Shown: positions 34,075 to 42,911, numbered from the stretch's first letter. The stretch: DNA of 64,000 bases from Chitinivibrionales bacterium (GCA_035516255.1 DATJAL010000031.1:1-64000); one strand, 5' to 3'. The notes: generated by a model from the letters alone, not told the origin. A program made the numbers and translations.

Positions 34075-34195
34075 CGGCCCGGTCCCGGGTACACCCGAAG
34101 ATTGGCTGCTGCGGTCGAAAAGCAACCTTTCGCCGGCGGAAAAAGTCGTCAGGTGGACTGAAAAATTATTAATGGATAAATCGGCAATAACCTAG
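34061..34195 (+). pseudogene. Truncated HEPN-domain partner of the MNT protein
   Basis: GTG 34061 encodes 44 residues: VQRRDGPVPGTPEDWLLRSK.. then SNLSPAEKVVRWTEKLLMDKSAIT. 'PEDWLLRSKSNL' is the typical N-terminus of HEPN toxins (p-e-WL-A-s-Dl), which normally run to about 125-140 aa and carry an RX4-6H motif. Here the protein ends at TAG 34193 without that motif. It overlaps the MNT stop, the usual pair arrangement. Confidence 0.6.
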
Positions 34196-34207
34196 AAAGG
34201 GTGTCCC

Positions 34208-35956
34208 ATGAAAGCAGTTCTCATCGTCATCCTCGCAATTCTCGTCCTCGCCGGCGGCGGGGCAGTATACTGGTTCGTGTTCCACAAGGACCTGAGCGGC
34301 AAGATCGTCATACCGTACATCGCGCACCAGAAGCCGCGCATCGACCCGCATGTGCCGAGCGCCATCCCCATCGCCGACAAGCTCGACGAGGTGGTTTTCG
34401 ACGGCCTCTTCAATGTTTCGGCCAATCCGAGCGGCATCACGTACGAGGACGGGCTGGGGGAGCTGATCAACGTCGACCCGAAGACCAGCGTGGTGACGGT
34501 GAGGCTCAAGCAGGGCAAGAAATGGCATTCGAGCTGGAACGTGACCATGGAAAAGAACAAGGCCACCATTGCGCCCAAGCAGGACAATTTCTTCTCGGCG
34601 CAGGACCTCAAATTCACCCTGCACCGCATCCAGAAACTGGGAAGCCTTTCACCCGATTACATTCTGGTGTCGCAGGCCATCCCGAATTTCGACTTTTCCG
34701 GGCCGGACGACAACAACGAGATAAAGTTCCAGTTCAAGGGCGACCGCGACTGGAAAGAGCCCGACATCAAGGAAGTGCTTTCGTTTAAAATCATCCCGGC
34801 GAATTCTGAGATGGACGCGCCCGCCTACACGATCGGCACGGGTCCGTACCTTCTGACCGGGGAGTACGAAGACGTGATTTACTTCCAGAAAATGCCCGAC
34901 GGCATCGCGCGCATCCCCAATTTCATCCTCAAGCCGTTCATCGACAACAGCACCTACACCACCGAATTGCGCAACCGCAACATCAACACGCTGCTGTCCA
35001 CGCCGTTCGGCGCCGTGTCGTCCATCCTGGGCGACAGCGCCAAGTTTTTCCATAAGTCAAGCATCGCCACGTGTTTCTTCGCCGTGCTGTTCAACGTGGA
35101 GCGGCTCAACCTCCAGCAGCGGCTCGCCCTGCGCAAGCTCATCAACAACCAGATCATCATGAACCGCTTCTTCAAGATAGGCACCCAGCAGCAGCGCCAT
35201 ATCGCCAATTACAAGGGCGAGGGCGACAACTATTCGGAATATCTCAACAACAGCGTGTTTCCCACCACCTCGTACTACGTGGAGGAGCAGATCGTGACCC
35301 CGGACTCGGTGCGGGAAGGTCCGGACGTGTCGGTGCTGCCCGACACGGTGCGCATCCAGACCTGCCTGAATTATGATTTCAAGGAAGAACTCTCGGATCT
35401 CGTTGAGATCATGAACGACCCTGCCCTGTTCCACGGCAAGATCAAGGTGGCGGCCGTGGGCAACGAGGACATCAAGAAGCAGAACTACGACGCCGTGCTC
35501 GTGGCCATCAGCGGGTACCGGAGCAACTTCCTGTTCGACCTGTTCCCGATCTTCCTGCGCGAGCCTGATTTCGAGTCGTACAAGATCAACTTCAGGACCA
35601 TGGTTGACGCTAAGGGAAAAGAGGCCGCCGACCCGTCGTGCTTCACGGCGAACAAGAACTTCTTCCGGCTCGACCTGGGCGCATCGTCGGCCGAGCAGGC
35701 CGATTTCAAGCAGCTGCTCGACTACATCTACGGGTTCATGGCGACGCGCGAGATCGGCGACAAGCAGCACTATTCGCAAAGCCTCGACAAGCTCGAGCAG
35801 AAGCTGGCGCTCGGCTCGTGGCTGTTCTCGCTGCCGTCGCTGGCGTATTTCTCCACGCAGTTCGACGCCTCGACCATCGACCTGTACGGCGTGGCTTCGC
35901 AGCTGTCAACCGCGAAGAAATGGCAGGAAGCGCCGAAGAAGAATAAACTTTTTTAA
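34208..35956 (+). CDS. Membrane-anchored SBP_bac_5 (OppA/DppA-like) substrate-binding protein
   Basis: 582 aa. N-terminal anchor 'VLIVILAILVLAGGGAVYWFVF' without a Cys lipobox. The body follows family 5 extracellular solute-binding proteins: 'IADKLDEVVFDGLFNVSANPSGITYEDGLGELINVDPKTSVVTVRLKQGKKWHSS', 'FFSAQDLKFTLHRIQKLGS', 'YTIGTGPYLLTGEYEDVIYFQK' and 'LRKLINNQIIMNRFF'. These bind peptides, nickel complexes or similar. A matching permease/ATPase set occurs 8 kb downstream (42908-46860), so this may be its binding protein. A strong terminator follows at 36041. Confidence 0.83.
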   Translation: MKAVLIVILAILVLAGGGAVYWFVFHKDLSGKIVIPYIAHQKPRIDPHVPSAIPIADKLDEVVFDGLFNVSANPSGITYEDGLGELINVDPKTSVVTVRLKQGKKWHSSWNVTMEKNKATIAPKQDNFFSAQDLKFTLHRIQKLGSLSPDYILVSQAIPNFDFSGPDDNNEIKFQFKGDRDWKEPDIKEVLSFKIIPANSEMDAPAYTIGTGPYLLTGEYEDVIYFQKMPDGIARIPNFILKPFIDNSTYTTELRNRNINTLLSTPFGAVSSILGDSAKFFHKSSIATCFFAVLFNVERLNLQQRLALRKLINNQIIMNRFFKIGTQQQRHIANYKGEGDNYSEYLNNSVFPTTSYYVEEQIVTPDSVREGPDVSVLPDTVRIQTCLNYDFKEELSDLVEIMNDPALFHGKIKVAAVGNEDIKKQNYDAVLVAISGYRSNFLFDLFPIFLREPDFESYKINFRTMVDAKGKEAADPSCFTANKNFFRLDLGASSAEQADFKQLLDYIYGFMATREIGDKQHYSQSLDKLEQKLALGSWLFSLPSLAYFSTQFDASTIDLYGVASQLSTAKKWQEAPKKNKLF

Positions 35957-36040
35957 GATCAAAGGAAATATGCGGCTGTGTCAGCAATGGAGAAGTAGCA
36001 AGAACCATCGAAGGGAAAAATTCTGTCGTGCGGAATAAAG

Positions 36041-36072
36041 AAGGGAACCGCTTTCGGTTCCCTTCTGTTTTG
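36041..36072 (+). terminator. Rho-independent terminator after the SBP gene
   Basis: Perfect 10-bp stem AAGGGAACCG / CGGTTCCCTT with CTTT loop, followed by CTGTTTTGC. Confidence 0.85.
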
Positions 36073-36085
36073 CATTTTATTGCGG

Positions 36086-36114
36086 TTGACAAATTTATAT
36101 GAAAGCCGTATATT
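36086..36114 (+). promoter_or_regulatory. Sigma-70-type promoter
   Basis: TTGACA at 36086, 17-nt spacer, TATATT at 36109-36114; near-consensus. Drives 36161 with a leader of about 40 nt. Confidence 0.65.
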
Positions 36115-36160
36115 CCCATCGGGTGAAAAAGCCGACAAAAATCAAGTTGTTTAATATCTT

Positions 36161-36523
36161 ATGAGCGTCATGACAGGCATCATCGTCGGTTGGATCGTGG
36201 TCGGCATCGCGTCAGGCCTGATCATCTGGCTGCTTGTCCGTTCCACGCGGCGCGCACGTGTATTGATTAAAACGGGCGTTCCGCTCGAGGCGACGATCGT
36301 GAAGGTGCTCAATGAGGGGACCGTGGTGAGCGGATCGCCGGGCGTGATGTTCAGGGTCATCATCGAAGTGACGCCGCCGGCCGGCGCGCCGTTCAATGCA
36401 GAAAAGGACCTCTATGTCTCCCTGGCCGACGCCGGTTCGGTCCGGCCCGGCGGCAAGGTGAAGATCGTCATGGACCCGAAGACGAACCGCGTGGCGATAC
36501 CGGGGACGGATGACAGATTGTGA
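36161..36523 (+). CDS. Small membrane protein with DUF3592-like soluble domain
   Basis: 120 aa. One N-terminal membrane segment (IIVGWIVVGIASGLIIWLLV) with basic residues after it, then a small beta domain: 'GVPLEATIVKVLNEGTVVSGSPGVMFRVIIEVTPPAGAPFNAEKDLYVSLADAGSVRPGGKVKIVMDPKTNRVAI'. The 'G....A.I........g...v.v.v.p..g..f.a.........l.pG..v.V.yDP.n...v' pattern resembles DUF3592 and related domains. Function unknown. ATG 36170 is an alternative start. Own promoter at 36086. Confidence 0.7.
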   Translation: MSVMTGIIVGWIVVGIASGLIIWLLVRSTRRARVLIKTGVPLEATIVKVLNEGTVVSGSPGVMFRVIIEVTPPAGAPFNAEKDLYVSLADAGSVRPGGKVKIVMDPKTNRVAIPGTDDRL

Positions 36524-36696
36524 GGGCTCGCATGGTCGCCAAGCCTCTGATGCCATTTGATTCTTGACTGATGCTTTTCATGCCGCATTGTTCTCCGCAA
36601 GCATTTTTTCCTTCTCAAAATGCAAAGCACGGCAGAGAGGCAGTGCGAACGTCCGTTCGCAAGGGGGGAGACACCCTGCTCAACCGTGCCGTTATT

Positions 36697-37869
36697 TCAC
36701 CTGTCAAATTTGCACATTCGCACGGCGTCAATAATTTGGCCGTTTCTTTCATGGACCAGTATATATATGCCGGTATTTATGCTCCGTGGAATGAGTCCAG
36801 CAGGCGTGGCGGCAGAAAATTTAAAGCGGTCCATAAGCTTACCGCGCACGTCGAAGACCCTAACTTCATCAAGGCCCGTGTTTCCCTTGATTGACAATCG
36901 CGGAACAAGCGCCATGGATGTCAGGGGCTGCGGCGGGTTCCATGAGCCCCATGCGGTTTTCAGCGCTTCGAGTTGTGTGCGGATACCGACACTGGCGGTA
37001 CCGGGATTCATATTTGGACCCAATCCCCCCGCCGTATCGGCCTGCAGCCACATGTCGGCTAACAAAAATCCATTGGGTCCTTGAGCCGCCATACTTGACG
37101 AGCTGCATCCGCCATGCTGTGTACCTATGGCCGATGCAGTGTAGTTGTCGCTACCATAACTCCAACTTCCGCAGCCTTCGCTTTCGATATAGGGTTTGGT
37201 ATTGTTGTGGTATCCGACATGGACCGCAAGATCCGCTGCTGCAAACGCCGCTTGATCGTTCCAAGGATTCGCAACAATAATGGCCGGATCGACAGCCCTT
37301 ACTGTTGATATTACCTCAACCTTGTTAGGTATGATACCGCCAGCCATGGCTTCATTGTCGGGATCCATAAAGGTATTGCGGTAATTATGAGCACTGAGCC
37401 ATCTCGCCGTGTTTGCAATGGCGGTGTCTACTTGCGCTTGACCCCAATTGGAACATTTTGCATTGGTGCCTCCCCAGTATAGGCATCCGACCTGTATTAT
37501 CATGCCCTTGGAATCCGCTGCTTCAATAATCTGGCCGAGCCTTGTTGAATAGACAGGGTTAAGGGTACCGTCGCAGTTGAATCCCGGAATGTTCCCATAT
37601 CGCGACCCCATGATAAAGACACTTATGGTATTGCACCCGTAATATTTGAAGGTGTCCAGATAAAAGATAAGCGAATCGGTCGCCCACTGACATACGAGCG
37701 ATTGGGAACAACGCAGGCCCTTGGCGACGAACCCCTTGCCGTTGATTGTCGTAGAATCGCCGCGTACCCCAAAAACATACCCGGTCGCTGAAGCCGGGAC
37801 TGTTAAAAATATGAGCGCCAGCGTTGCGCTTAACGCGAAGCGGCTGAGATTAACACAGGACATTTTCAT
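36697..37869 (-). CDS. Secreted GH-A clan (GH5-like) glycosidase with C-terminal sorting-like tail
   Basis: 390 aa with GGAGAGG before the ATG; signal peptide ending 'VPASA'. TIM-barrel features: 'GLRCSQSLVCQWATDSLIFYLDTFKYYGCNTISVFIMGSRYG', 'LGQIIEAADSKGMIIQVGCLYW', 'YRNTFMDPDNEAMAGG' (N-E acid/base motif) and 'KPYIESEGCGSWSYG' (possible nucleophile Glu). C-terminal ~70 residues 'EVRVFDVRGKLMDRFKFSAATPAGLIPRSINTGIYIL' are the sorting tail. Paralogue of the next gene (37954), with the same block order. Exact GH family uncertain. Confidence 0.72.
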   Translation of the reverse strand: MKMSCVNLSRFALSATLALIFLTVPASATGYVFGVRGDSTTINGKGFVAKGLRCSQSLVCQWATDSLIFYLDTFKYYGCNTISVFIMGSRYGNIPGFNCDGTLNPVYSTRLGQIIEAADSKGMIIQVGCLYWGGTNAKCSNWGQAQVDTAIANTARWLSAHNYRNTFMDPDNEAMAGGIIPNKVEVISTVRAVDPAIIVANPWNDQAAFAAADLAVHVGYHNNTKPYIESEGCGSWSYGSDNYTASAIGTQHGGCSSSSMAAQGPNGFLLADMWLQADTAGGLGPNMNPGTASVGIRTQLEALKTAWGSWNPPQPLTSMALVPRLSIKGNTGLDEVRVFDVRGKLMDRFKFSAATPAGLIPRSINTGIYILVHERNGQIIDAVRMCKFDR

Positions 37870-37953
37870 AACCTCTCCTTTAAAGGGTTAAAATGGATAA
37901 ACTTTGCTTTTTTTAAAACCGCCGGCGTCCATGATGGCGCTTTGGTCGTTCAA

Positions 37954-39189
37954 TTATGGCCTGCAAATCTTTTGTACGTTGGTGATGATGTTGCATTTGC
38001 CATAGACAACCAGATATGGAATTCCCTGACGCAACGACAGCGACTTTTCGAGCGCGGCCGCATCCCCATGAGTTGCGCGTGCAAGTAGCTTGCCGCTTAG
38101 GTCGAACACCTTCAAATTATCGTAACCGGTAATGGTAACGCGCGACGGAAGTACGTGTGACACCACCGAGGTCGGCGCAGGCGGGACCCATGCTCCATAG
38201 TTGGTTTTAATGTATTCGAGCCACCAGCGGACGCCGGCATCCGGAAGCACGGCGGTGACGTTTGCATTCACTTGAGAATCGGTAAAATTCGACATGCCGC
38301 CAGGCGTCATGAACGGACCTCCGATTCCCTGAAGGGGACCGCATTGGAGCCAGGTCGAGGCGAATCCGATTCCATTATTACCTGCCATTTGCGTTTTCGT
38401 ATCGTTGAGGGACAGTGTTTTATACGCGCTGGTATATCTGCCGATACGGATGTAGTTGTAATAATTGGCCTGCTTGCTGTAACCGCTCCAGTAATTGCCG
38501 AAGTCGGGGGAATATTCGGAGTCGAAATAAGGTTTTCCGGCGGTCTTTGGCCCAAAGTGTATGTTCAGATTCGCGGTTGGCGCGCCTGCACTCCCGTTGC
38601 AGGCGATTACAGCTGCATTATCCACGGCATGACCGGCCTGCACCATCAGTTCCACAGAAAGCCCTGTCATATTCTCATTGTCCGGGTCAATAATAAAATT
38701 CCGGTAGCTATGGTATTTAAGCCATTGAACAACATTTGCAACCGCTTTGTTTGCGCTTGTCTGGTCTGCCGTTGTCGGGTTCGGGAAGCTGTCTTTTGCG
38801 GTGGACGTTCCCCAGTACAGACAGCCGATAAGGACCATCATGCCACGGTTGTCGGCCGCTTCGATGATTTCTCCCATTCTTGCTGCAACGGTAGGATTGA
38901 GACTCTGGTCCTTCAAATAACCTCCGACATCGCCAAACCGTGATCCCATGAAATACACCGTAACGAGGTTTACTCCGTAGTTTTTAAATGTGTCCAGATA
39001 GGTTATGAGCATTTGTGCTGTGGAATCCGAAACAAGCGCGTTTGAGCAACGGAGGCCGATCACTTTTATTTCGGTGTTGTTCAGCAGGATCTTTGAACCG
39101 GATACGGAGACATTATAATTAGTCGCACATGCGGACCAGATAATAAGGAATAATGTGATGAAAAGAGCTGATGGATTTTGGAACTTCAT
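37954..39189 (-). CDS. Secreted GH-A clan (GH5-like) glycosidase, paralogue of 36697-37869
   Basis: 411 aa from ATG 39189, which follows AAGGGGG; the frame is open to 39237. Signal peptide ends 'WSACA'. Blocks parallel to the paralogue: 'IGLRCSNALVSDSTAQMLITYLDTFKNYGVNLVTVYFMGSRFG', 'MGEIIEAADNRGMMVLIGCLYWG', 'YRNFIIDPDNENMTG', 'KPYFDSEYSPDFGNYW'. C-terminal tail 'DNLKVFDLSGKLLARATHGDAAALEKSLSLRQGIPYLVVYGKC' is of the sorting type. The paralogues differ enough that an old duplication is likely. Near-consensus promoter at 39278-39306. Confidence 0.72.
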   Translation of the reverse strand: MKFQNPSALFITLFLIIWSACATNYNVSVSGSKILLNNTEIKVIGLRCSNALVSDSTAQMLITYLDTFKNYGVNLVTVYFMGSRFGDVGGYLKDQSLNPTVAARMGEIIEAADNRGMMVLIGCLYWGTSTAKDSFPNPTTADQTSANKAVANVVQWLKYHSYRNFIIDPDNENMTGLSVELMVQAGHAVDNAAVIACNGSAGAPTANLNIHFGPKTAGKPYFDSEYSPDFGNYWSGYSKQANYYNYIRIGRYTSAYKTLSLNDTKTQMAGNNGIGFASTWLQCGPLQGIGGPFMTPGGMSNFTDSQVNANVTAVLPDAGVRWWLEYIKTNYGAWVPPAPTSVVSHVLPSRVTITGYDNLKVFDLSGKLLARATHGDAAALEKSLSLRQGIPYLVVYGKCNIITNVQKICRP

Positions 39190-39277
39190 AAAACCCCCTT
39201 TGGGAGAGAGAGGATGGATAACGGTTTTGCTTGTCATTTTTTGTTATCGAGGGTTAATAGTGATTCCTTGATTTGAT

Positions 39278-39323
39278 AATATAAGGCCAAAAAAGTAAAA
39301 TGTCAATAAATAAATAGACTACA
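39278..39323 (-). promoter_or_regulatory. Sigma-70-type promoter with upstream TGTAGTC element
   Basis: On the minus strand: TGTAGTC (39317-39323), TTGACA (39301-39306), 17-nt spacer, TATATT (39278-39283). The element TGTAGTC-N-A-NN-TA-NN-TATTGAC is shared with the promoter at 41722. The rest of the 39190-39648 gap is very AT-rich with no gene visible. Confidence 0.6.
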
Positions 39324-39648
39324 ATGCAAATAAATTATAATTACTTTAATATCAATATGTTAAATATATAATATAATCCTTTTAAAAATCTAATTTAAAC
39401 TGTAATATCACACAAAATAGAGTGATATTAAGGGGATGCTTTTTATAATAAACCTTCAATAGGCGTATGTGGAGGCAGAATTCTCCCGTAGAATCCTGGA
39501 TAATTTCCCGTCTTTAACGGTATTAGGTATTGATTAAAAGAAAGCCTTTTATGATTGGAGAAATGCGGCCTTTTTTCGAGAGGATAAGTTCCAAGGCCGA
39601 GAAGTATTGACAAATTCTTTTATTGATTAAAAAAAGAATACAAAAAAA

Positions 39649-40872
39649 TCATTTGCCTTCTAGGCACCAATTCACCGCTGCGTCAAACAGCCTCCACCCA
39701 TTGGCATTCAGGTTAAGGGAGGCGTCCAATTCAAGAAACAGGCCCACGCGGCGCGCCGGAGCGGGAGTGGTGTCGTAGAGAGGTGTTCCCTTGTCAAAAC
39801 AGAAATCCATCGCCTCATCCGTCATGCCGGGAACTGATGCTATGATCGTGGCGGCTGTCGCCGGCATGCCCCAGCGCAGTTGCAGCGGCTGCCCGAGCAC
39901 CGCCACCGTGCCGCTGAGGCCCGCGGCAAGGGGGTGGGCCGGGGAAACGATGGCAACGCTGTCGTAGCTTGCGGACGTCACACCATAATCGATCCCGTTT
40001 TTCGGACCGGTGAGCGTCATGACACCGAACAGGGAGCTTTCTCCGGCAAGAACCGGCTTGGCCCAGACGCGGAGCATGCCGGCCGTCACGCCGGAATCGA
40101 TTGACGAACCGAAAAAAACCAGTGCGATTCCCGCGGTGTCGACCGCGGAAACGGTGCCCGCAAACCTTGAGATCATGGCGATCCCCCTGCCTGCCAACCG
40201 GCGCAGGAAGAGCGAATCCCGGTTGTTGAGGGTGTCGGCCTTATTGACATACAAGACACGGTAGGTTGCGGAAATTGCGGTGTCCCCGGATGTCACCAAT
40301 ACATTGCCGGCGATGTTCCTCGGCGCGCCGGGAGCAGCGTCGCTGGCGTACACGAACAGAGGCATAAGCGCGGCGGGGAGCGAGTCGATGATCACGATGC
40401 TGCTGTCAGCGACAATGGAGAATGTGGTTCCCGGTATGTAGACGTGTCCCGGGCCCGCACGAAGGGTGTCGGCGATAAAGACAATAGCCGCGCCCGGGGC
40501 GCTCAGTGCGGCTGTCTTTACGGTTGCGGTGTCGTTTTTCAACACCTGTTGACCGGTGACGAGCAGCCGGGAGTGATCGTCCAACTGGAGGGCCTGAACA
40601 GAATACCGTCCCGTTTTCACGCCATTAAAAAAGTATGAGCCTGCGGTGTCGGTCGTGTCGGATGCGATAGCGCTGTCTTTGATGCCGGTCACCGGATTGA
40701 ACGCCGAGGGAACCAGCAGCACAAGGGTGCGGCCGGCGGGCGTATTGTCTGATTTGACAATATTGCCTTTTAGGCAGCCCACGTCGGTGGCGGAACCTCC
40801 ATCGGTGACAATCGGATTGGTACCGCATGATGCAAGAAAGACGGTGACAAGGGCAAGAAGAATTCGTTTCAT
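39649..40872 (-). CDS. Lipoprotein with carboxypeptidase-regulatory-like domain, coupled to a TIGR02147 protein
   Basis: 407 aa. Lipobox 'VFLASC' (Cys16). Residues ~30-115 ('VGCLKGNIVKSDNTPAGRTLVLLVPSAFNPVTGIKDSAIASDTTDTAGSYFFNGVKTGRYSVQAL') form a CarboxypepD_reg-like beta-sandwich (GxV....P..G..V.........T...G.Y.F..v..G.Y.v). The C-terminal half is beta-rich and ends 'LELDASLNLNANGWRLFDAAVNWCLEGK', a ThuA/DUF-like end seen in related Fibrobacter proteins. The ATG overlaps the stop of the TIGR02147 gene (ATGA) and the ribosome site GGGGGAGG lies inside it. Role unknown. Confidence 0.78.
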   Translation of the reverse strand: MKRILLALVTVFLASCGTNPIVTDGGSATDVGCLKGNIVKSDNTPAGRTLVLLVPSAFNPVTGIKDSAIASDTTDTAGSYFFNGVKTGRYSVQALQLDDHSRLLVTGQQVLKNDTATVKTAALSAPGAAIVFIADTLRAGPGHVYIPGTTFSIVADSSIVIIDSLPAALMPLFVYASDAAPGAPRNIAGNVLVTSGDTAISATYRVLYVNKADTLNNRDSLFLRRLAGRGIAMISRFAGTVSAVDTAGIALVFFGSSIDSGVTAGMLRVWAKPVLAGESSLFGVMTLTGPKNGIDYGVTSASYDSVAIVSPAHPLAAGLSGTVAVLGQPLQLRWGMPATAATIIASVPGMTDEAMDFCFDKGTPLYDTTPAPARRVGLFLELDASLNLNANGWRLFDAAVNWCLEGK

Positions 40873-41714
40873 TTCTGCCTCCCCCTTCTCTTGGGTCCGC
40901 GCTCCATGGGGAAAAGCTGCATTCCAAATGCGTGAACCTTTTTCGGGCTTCCATTGTCAGCCGCTATGAGGTCAAGCATTTTCTTGCGGGTGGCGTCGAG
41001 TTCAAGTTTTATCATACCGAACGCATTATCGGAAAAACTTCCGATGATGGTCCTGAAATACTGCCTGTCGGCGGGGATGGAATCGAGTGCACCGCAGCTT
41101 ATTTCCATCATCGCCTTGTGGAGTTCCCTCGCAGCGAGTGAATTTATGTCCGTTCCTGTTGATATGATCCTGTCGCTTACCTCGTAATGCCCGTCGGCTC
41201 CAGTCCGGATGAGGCCAAGGCTGAGAAGAAGCTCAACGGATTTTTTTGCCTGCCGGGGAGAAATTTTCGGCGTAATCGCTTTTGCGAGAAATGAGTAATC
41301 ATCAAGGAATTTGTGGGCGTGAATGTATTCACGGACCGCGATGTTGCGCCAGTCCGAGAGGTAATTGTATTGGTCTTTTCTGATTTTCTGGATTTCAGAA
41401 CGGTGGGAAAACTGGGAGAGCCCGGTGAAGAAGCGCTGTTTTTTTTCCGATGTCTTTGCCTGATTATATTGCACGAGAAGCGAAAAAAACTTTGTTTCCT
41501 TTTTGGCAAGACCAAGCGCGGTACTGAATTTTTTTATCGAGCTGGGCGAGAGGTTCTTTTTGCCATCAATCACGTTCTTGAGGAAATTCGGGCCGCTCAT
41601 TCCTGCTTTTCCGAGGAACAGCCGGTGAGAGAAGCCGGGGCTGGTTTCCTTTTTATAATGGTAATAGTCTGAAAGATATTTCCGGAAATCGGTGTATTCA
41701 AAAATTGGCTTCAT
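40869..41714 (-). CDS. TIGR02147/DUF4423-family putative transcriptional regulator
   Basis: 281 aa from ATG 41714. Starts 'MKPIFEYTDFRKYLSDYYHYKKETSPGFSHRLFLGKAGMSGPNFLKNVIDGKKNLSPSSIKKFSTALGLAKKETKFFSLLVQY', the hallmark of TIGR02147, a family expanded in Fibrobacter and Bdellovibrio with an XRE-like helix-turn-helix (residues ~35-70). The C-terminal DUF4423 part has 'YIHAHKFLDDYSFLAKAITPKISPRQAKKSVELLLSLGLIRTGADGHYEVSDRIIST', a winged-helix-like block. Its stop overlaps the lipoprotein start, so both are made from one mRNA. The predicted +1 of its promoter is almost at the ATG. Confidence 0.9.
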   Translation of the reverse strand: MKPIFEYTDFRKYLSDYYHYKKETSPGFSHRLFLGKAGMSGPNFLKNVIDGKKNLSPSSIKKFSTALGLAKKETKFFSLLVQYNQAKTSEKKQRFFTGLSQFSHRSEIQKIRKDQYNYLSDWRNIAVREYIHAHKFLDDYSFLAKAITPKISPRQAKKSVELLLSLGLIRTGADGHYEVSDRIISTGTDINSLAARELHKAMMEISCGALDSIPADRQYFRTIIGSFSDNAFGMIKLELDATRKKMLDLIAADNGSPKKVHAFGMQLFPMERGPKRRGRQK

Positions 41715-41721
41715 GGTATAA

Positions 41722-41767
41722 AAGATACAGGTAAAATGAAGAAAAGTCAATAGTTATTTGGACTACA
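41722..41767 (-). promoter_or_regulatory. Sigma-70-type promoter of the TIGR02147 gene with TGTAGTC element
   Basis: Minus strand: TGTAGTC (41761-41767), TTGACT (41745-41750), 17-nt spacer, TATCTT (41722-41727). The transcript would begin about 41715, at the start codon. The remaining sequence to 42026 is AT-rich, with no gene. Confidence 0.5.
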
Positions 41768-42026
41768 TGATTATAATCGTTATATATTGTTTTAGTGAAT
41801 TGATATTTAATAGATTACACAAAATTAAATGATTCTTGAATTAAATAAAAGCCAATTTTATTAATGATATATTGGGTGGATATTTTGGCAAAATGTTTCA
41901 GGCGTGTTTCATTGGAAAATGATTTCTGATCATTTTTACAGAGATAATCCGCATATATTCCAATAAATAATTATTTTTATTGTGCATGCAGTAATGAACT
42001 TATTTAAAGGTCAGATTGCCAACGCC

Positions 42027-42911
42027 ATGAAAAGATCATGTGAGAAATTCCTTTTTTTGATTCTTATATTAAACGTATTTTCATTTTCCCAAACTACCTC
42101 CGACGTCCTCATCCTTTCCCGGCCGCAGGACTACACCATATTCAACGAGTACCAGCAGCCGCTCTCCGATCATGAAAAAAACCTGTTTGTTCCAAATGCT
42201 CCCCTGCAGATCGTGAAGGAAAACGAAATCATGGGCGATCAGATCACCCATGCGCTCAGGTTTGTATTCGAAGGCAGGACATGGTTCATCGAAAAAGATG
42301 AGTCCGGTAATTTCGCGGGCGATAAGGGCAAGCAATTCAGGCAGGTCTTAAGAAGATGCCTTATCGTCGGCGACACGGTGCAAATCACCGCCGATGGTGC
42401 GGTGCCGTTCTCCGAAAAATTCCCGCCCGGGGCAAACGGCTGGCTGAAAAAAGGGGAGACGGTGGAAAGGCTTTTTTCCTACGGCGGGTTCTATTGCGTG
42501 AAGCGGCCTGCCGTAACGCCGCCGTATGGATGGAGCAGGTTCGGCGCCAAGACCGGGTGGAGGCGTGTAGAACAGGGCCTTGAAAAACCGCAAGGGCTTA
42601 CCACCTTGCTCACGGAGCAGATCATGGACCGTTTCAAGGCCGCCAACAAAACCTATGAAGAATATTTCTCACATTTTGACAAACTCACCGGCCAGGAAAA
42701 GACAATTCCCCGTTGGCGTTGTGAAGCAAAGGGGGATGAGGTGCATTGCTCCTTAAATGCGCCGTATGACGGAACGTCACAGCTCGACGAAAGCACCCAG
42801 TATCTGGTACGCGATCTTGAAAACATGCTCATCGGGAAACAGTACGAGGTACTGTTTGACAAGGGCGGAATCTTTATAAAGCCGAGAAGCCAGGGCCGGG
42901 ACAAGCCATGA
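42027..42911 (+). CDS. Exported protein of unknown function at the head of an ABC transporter operon
   Basis: 294 aa from ATG 42027, which begins a signal peptide (MKRSCEKFLFLILILNVFSFS); the frame is open to 41982. The body has 'SDVLILSRPQDYTIFNEYQQPLSDHEKNLFVPNAPLQIVKENEIMGDQITHALRFVFEGRTWFIEKDESG' (SH3-like beta strands) and 'LKKGETVERLFSYGGFYCVKRPAVTPPYGWSRF'. No enzymatic motif. Its stop overlaps the next ATG (ATGA), so it is translated together with the permease 42908, which suggests a periplasmic accessory subunit. Confidence 0.72.
   Translation: MKRSCEKFLFLILILNVFSFSQTTSDVLILSRPQDYTIFNEYQQPLSDHEKNLFVPNAPLQIVKENEIMGDQITHALRFVFEGRTWFIEKDESGNFAGDKGKQFRQVLRRCLIVGDTVQITADGAVPFSEKFPPGANGWLKKGETVERLFSYGGFYCVKRPAVTPPYGWSRFGAKTGWRRVEQGLEKPQGLTTLLTEQIMDRFKAANKTYEEYFSHFDKLTGQEKTIPRWRCEAKGDEVHCSLNAPYDGTSQLDESTQYLVRDLENMLIGKQYEVLFDKGGIFIKPRSQGRDKP

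Noticed and set aside
36571-36894. 107-codon plus-strand frame
   Set aside because: Largely antisense to the 3' end of the GH-A-like glycosidase and without a plausible start signal or domain.
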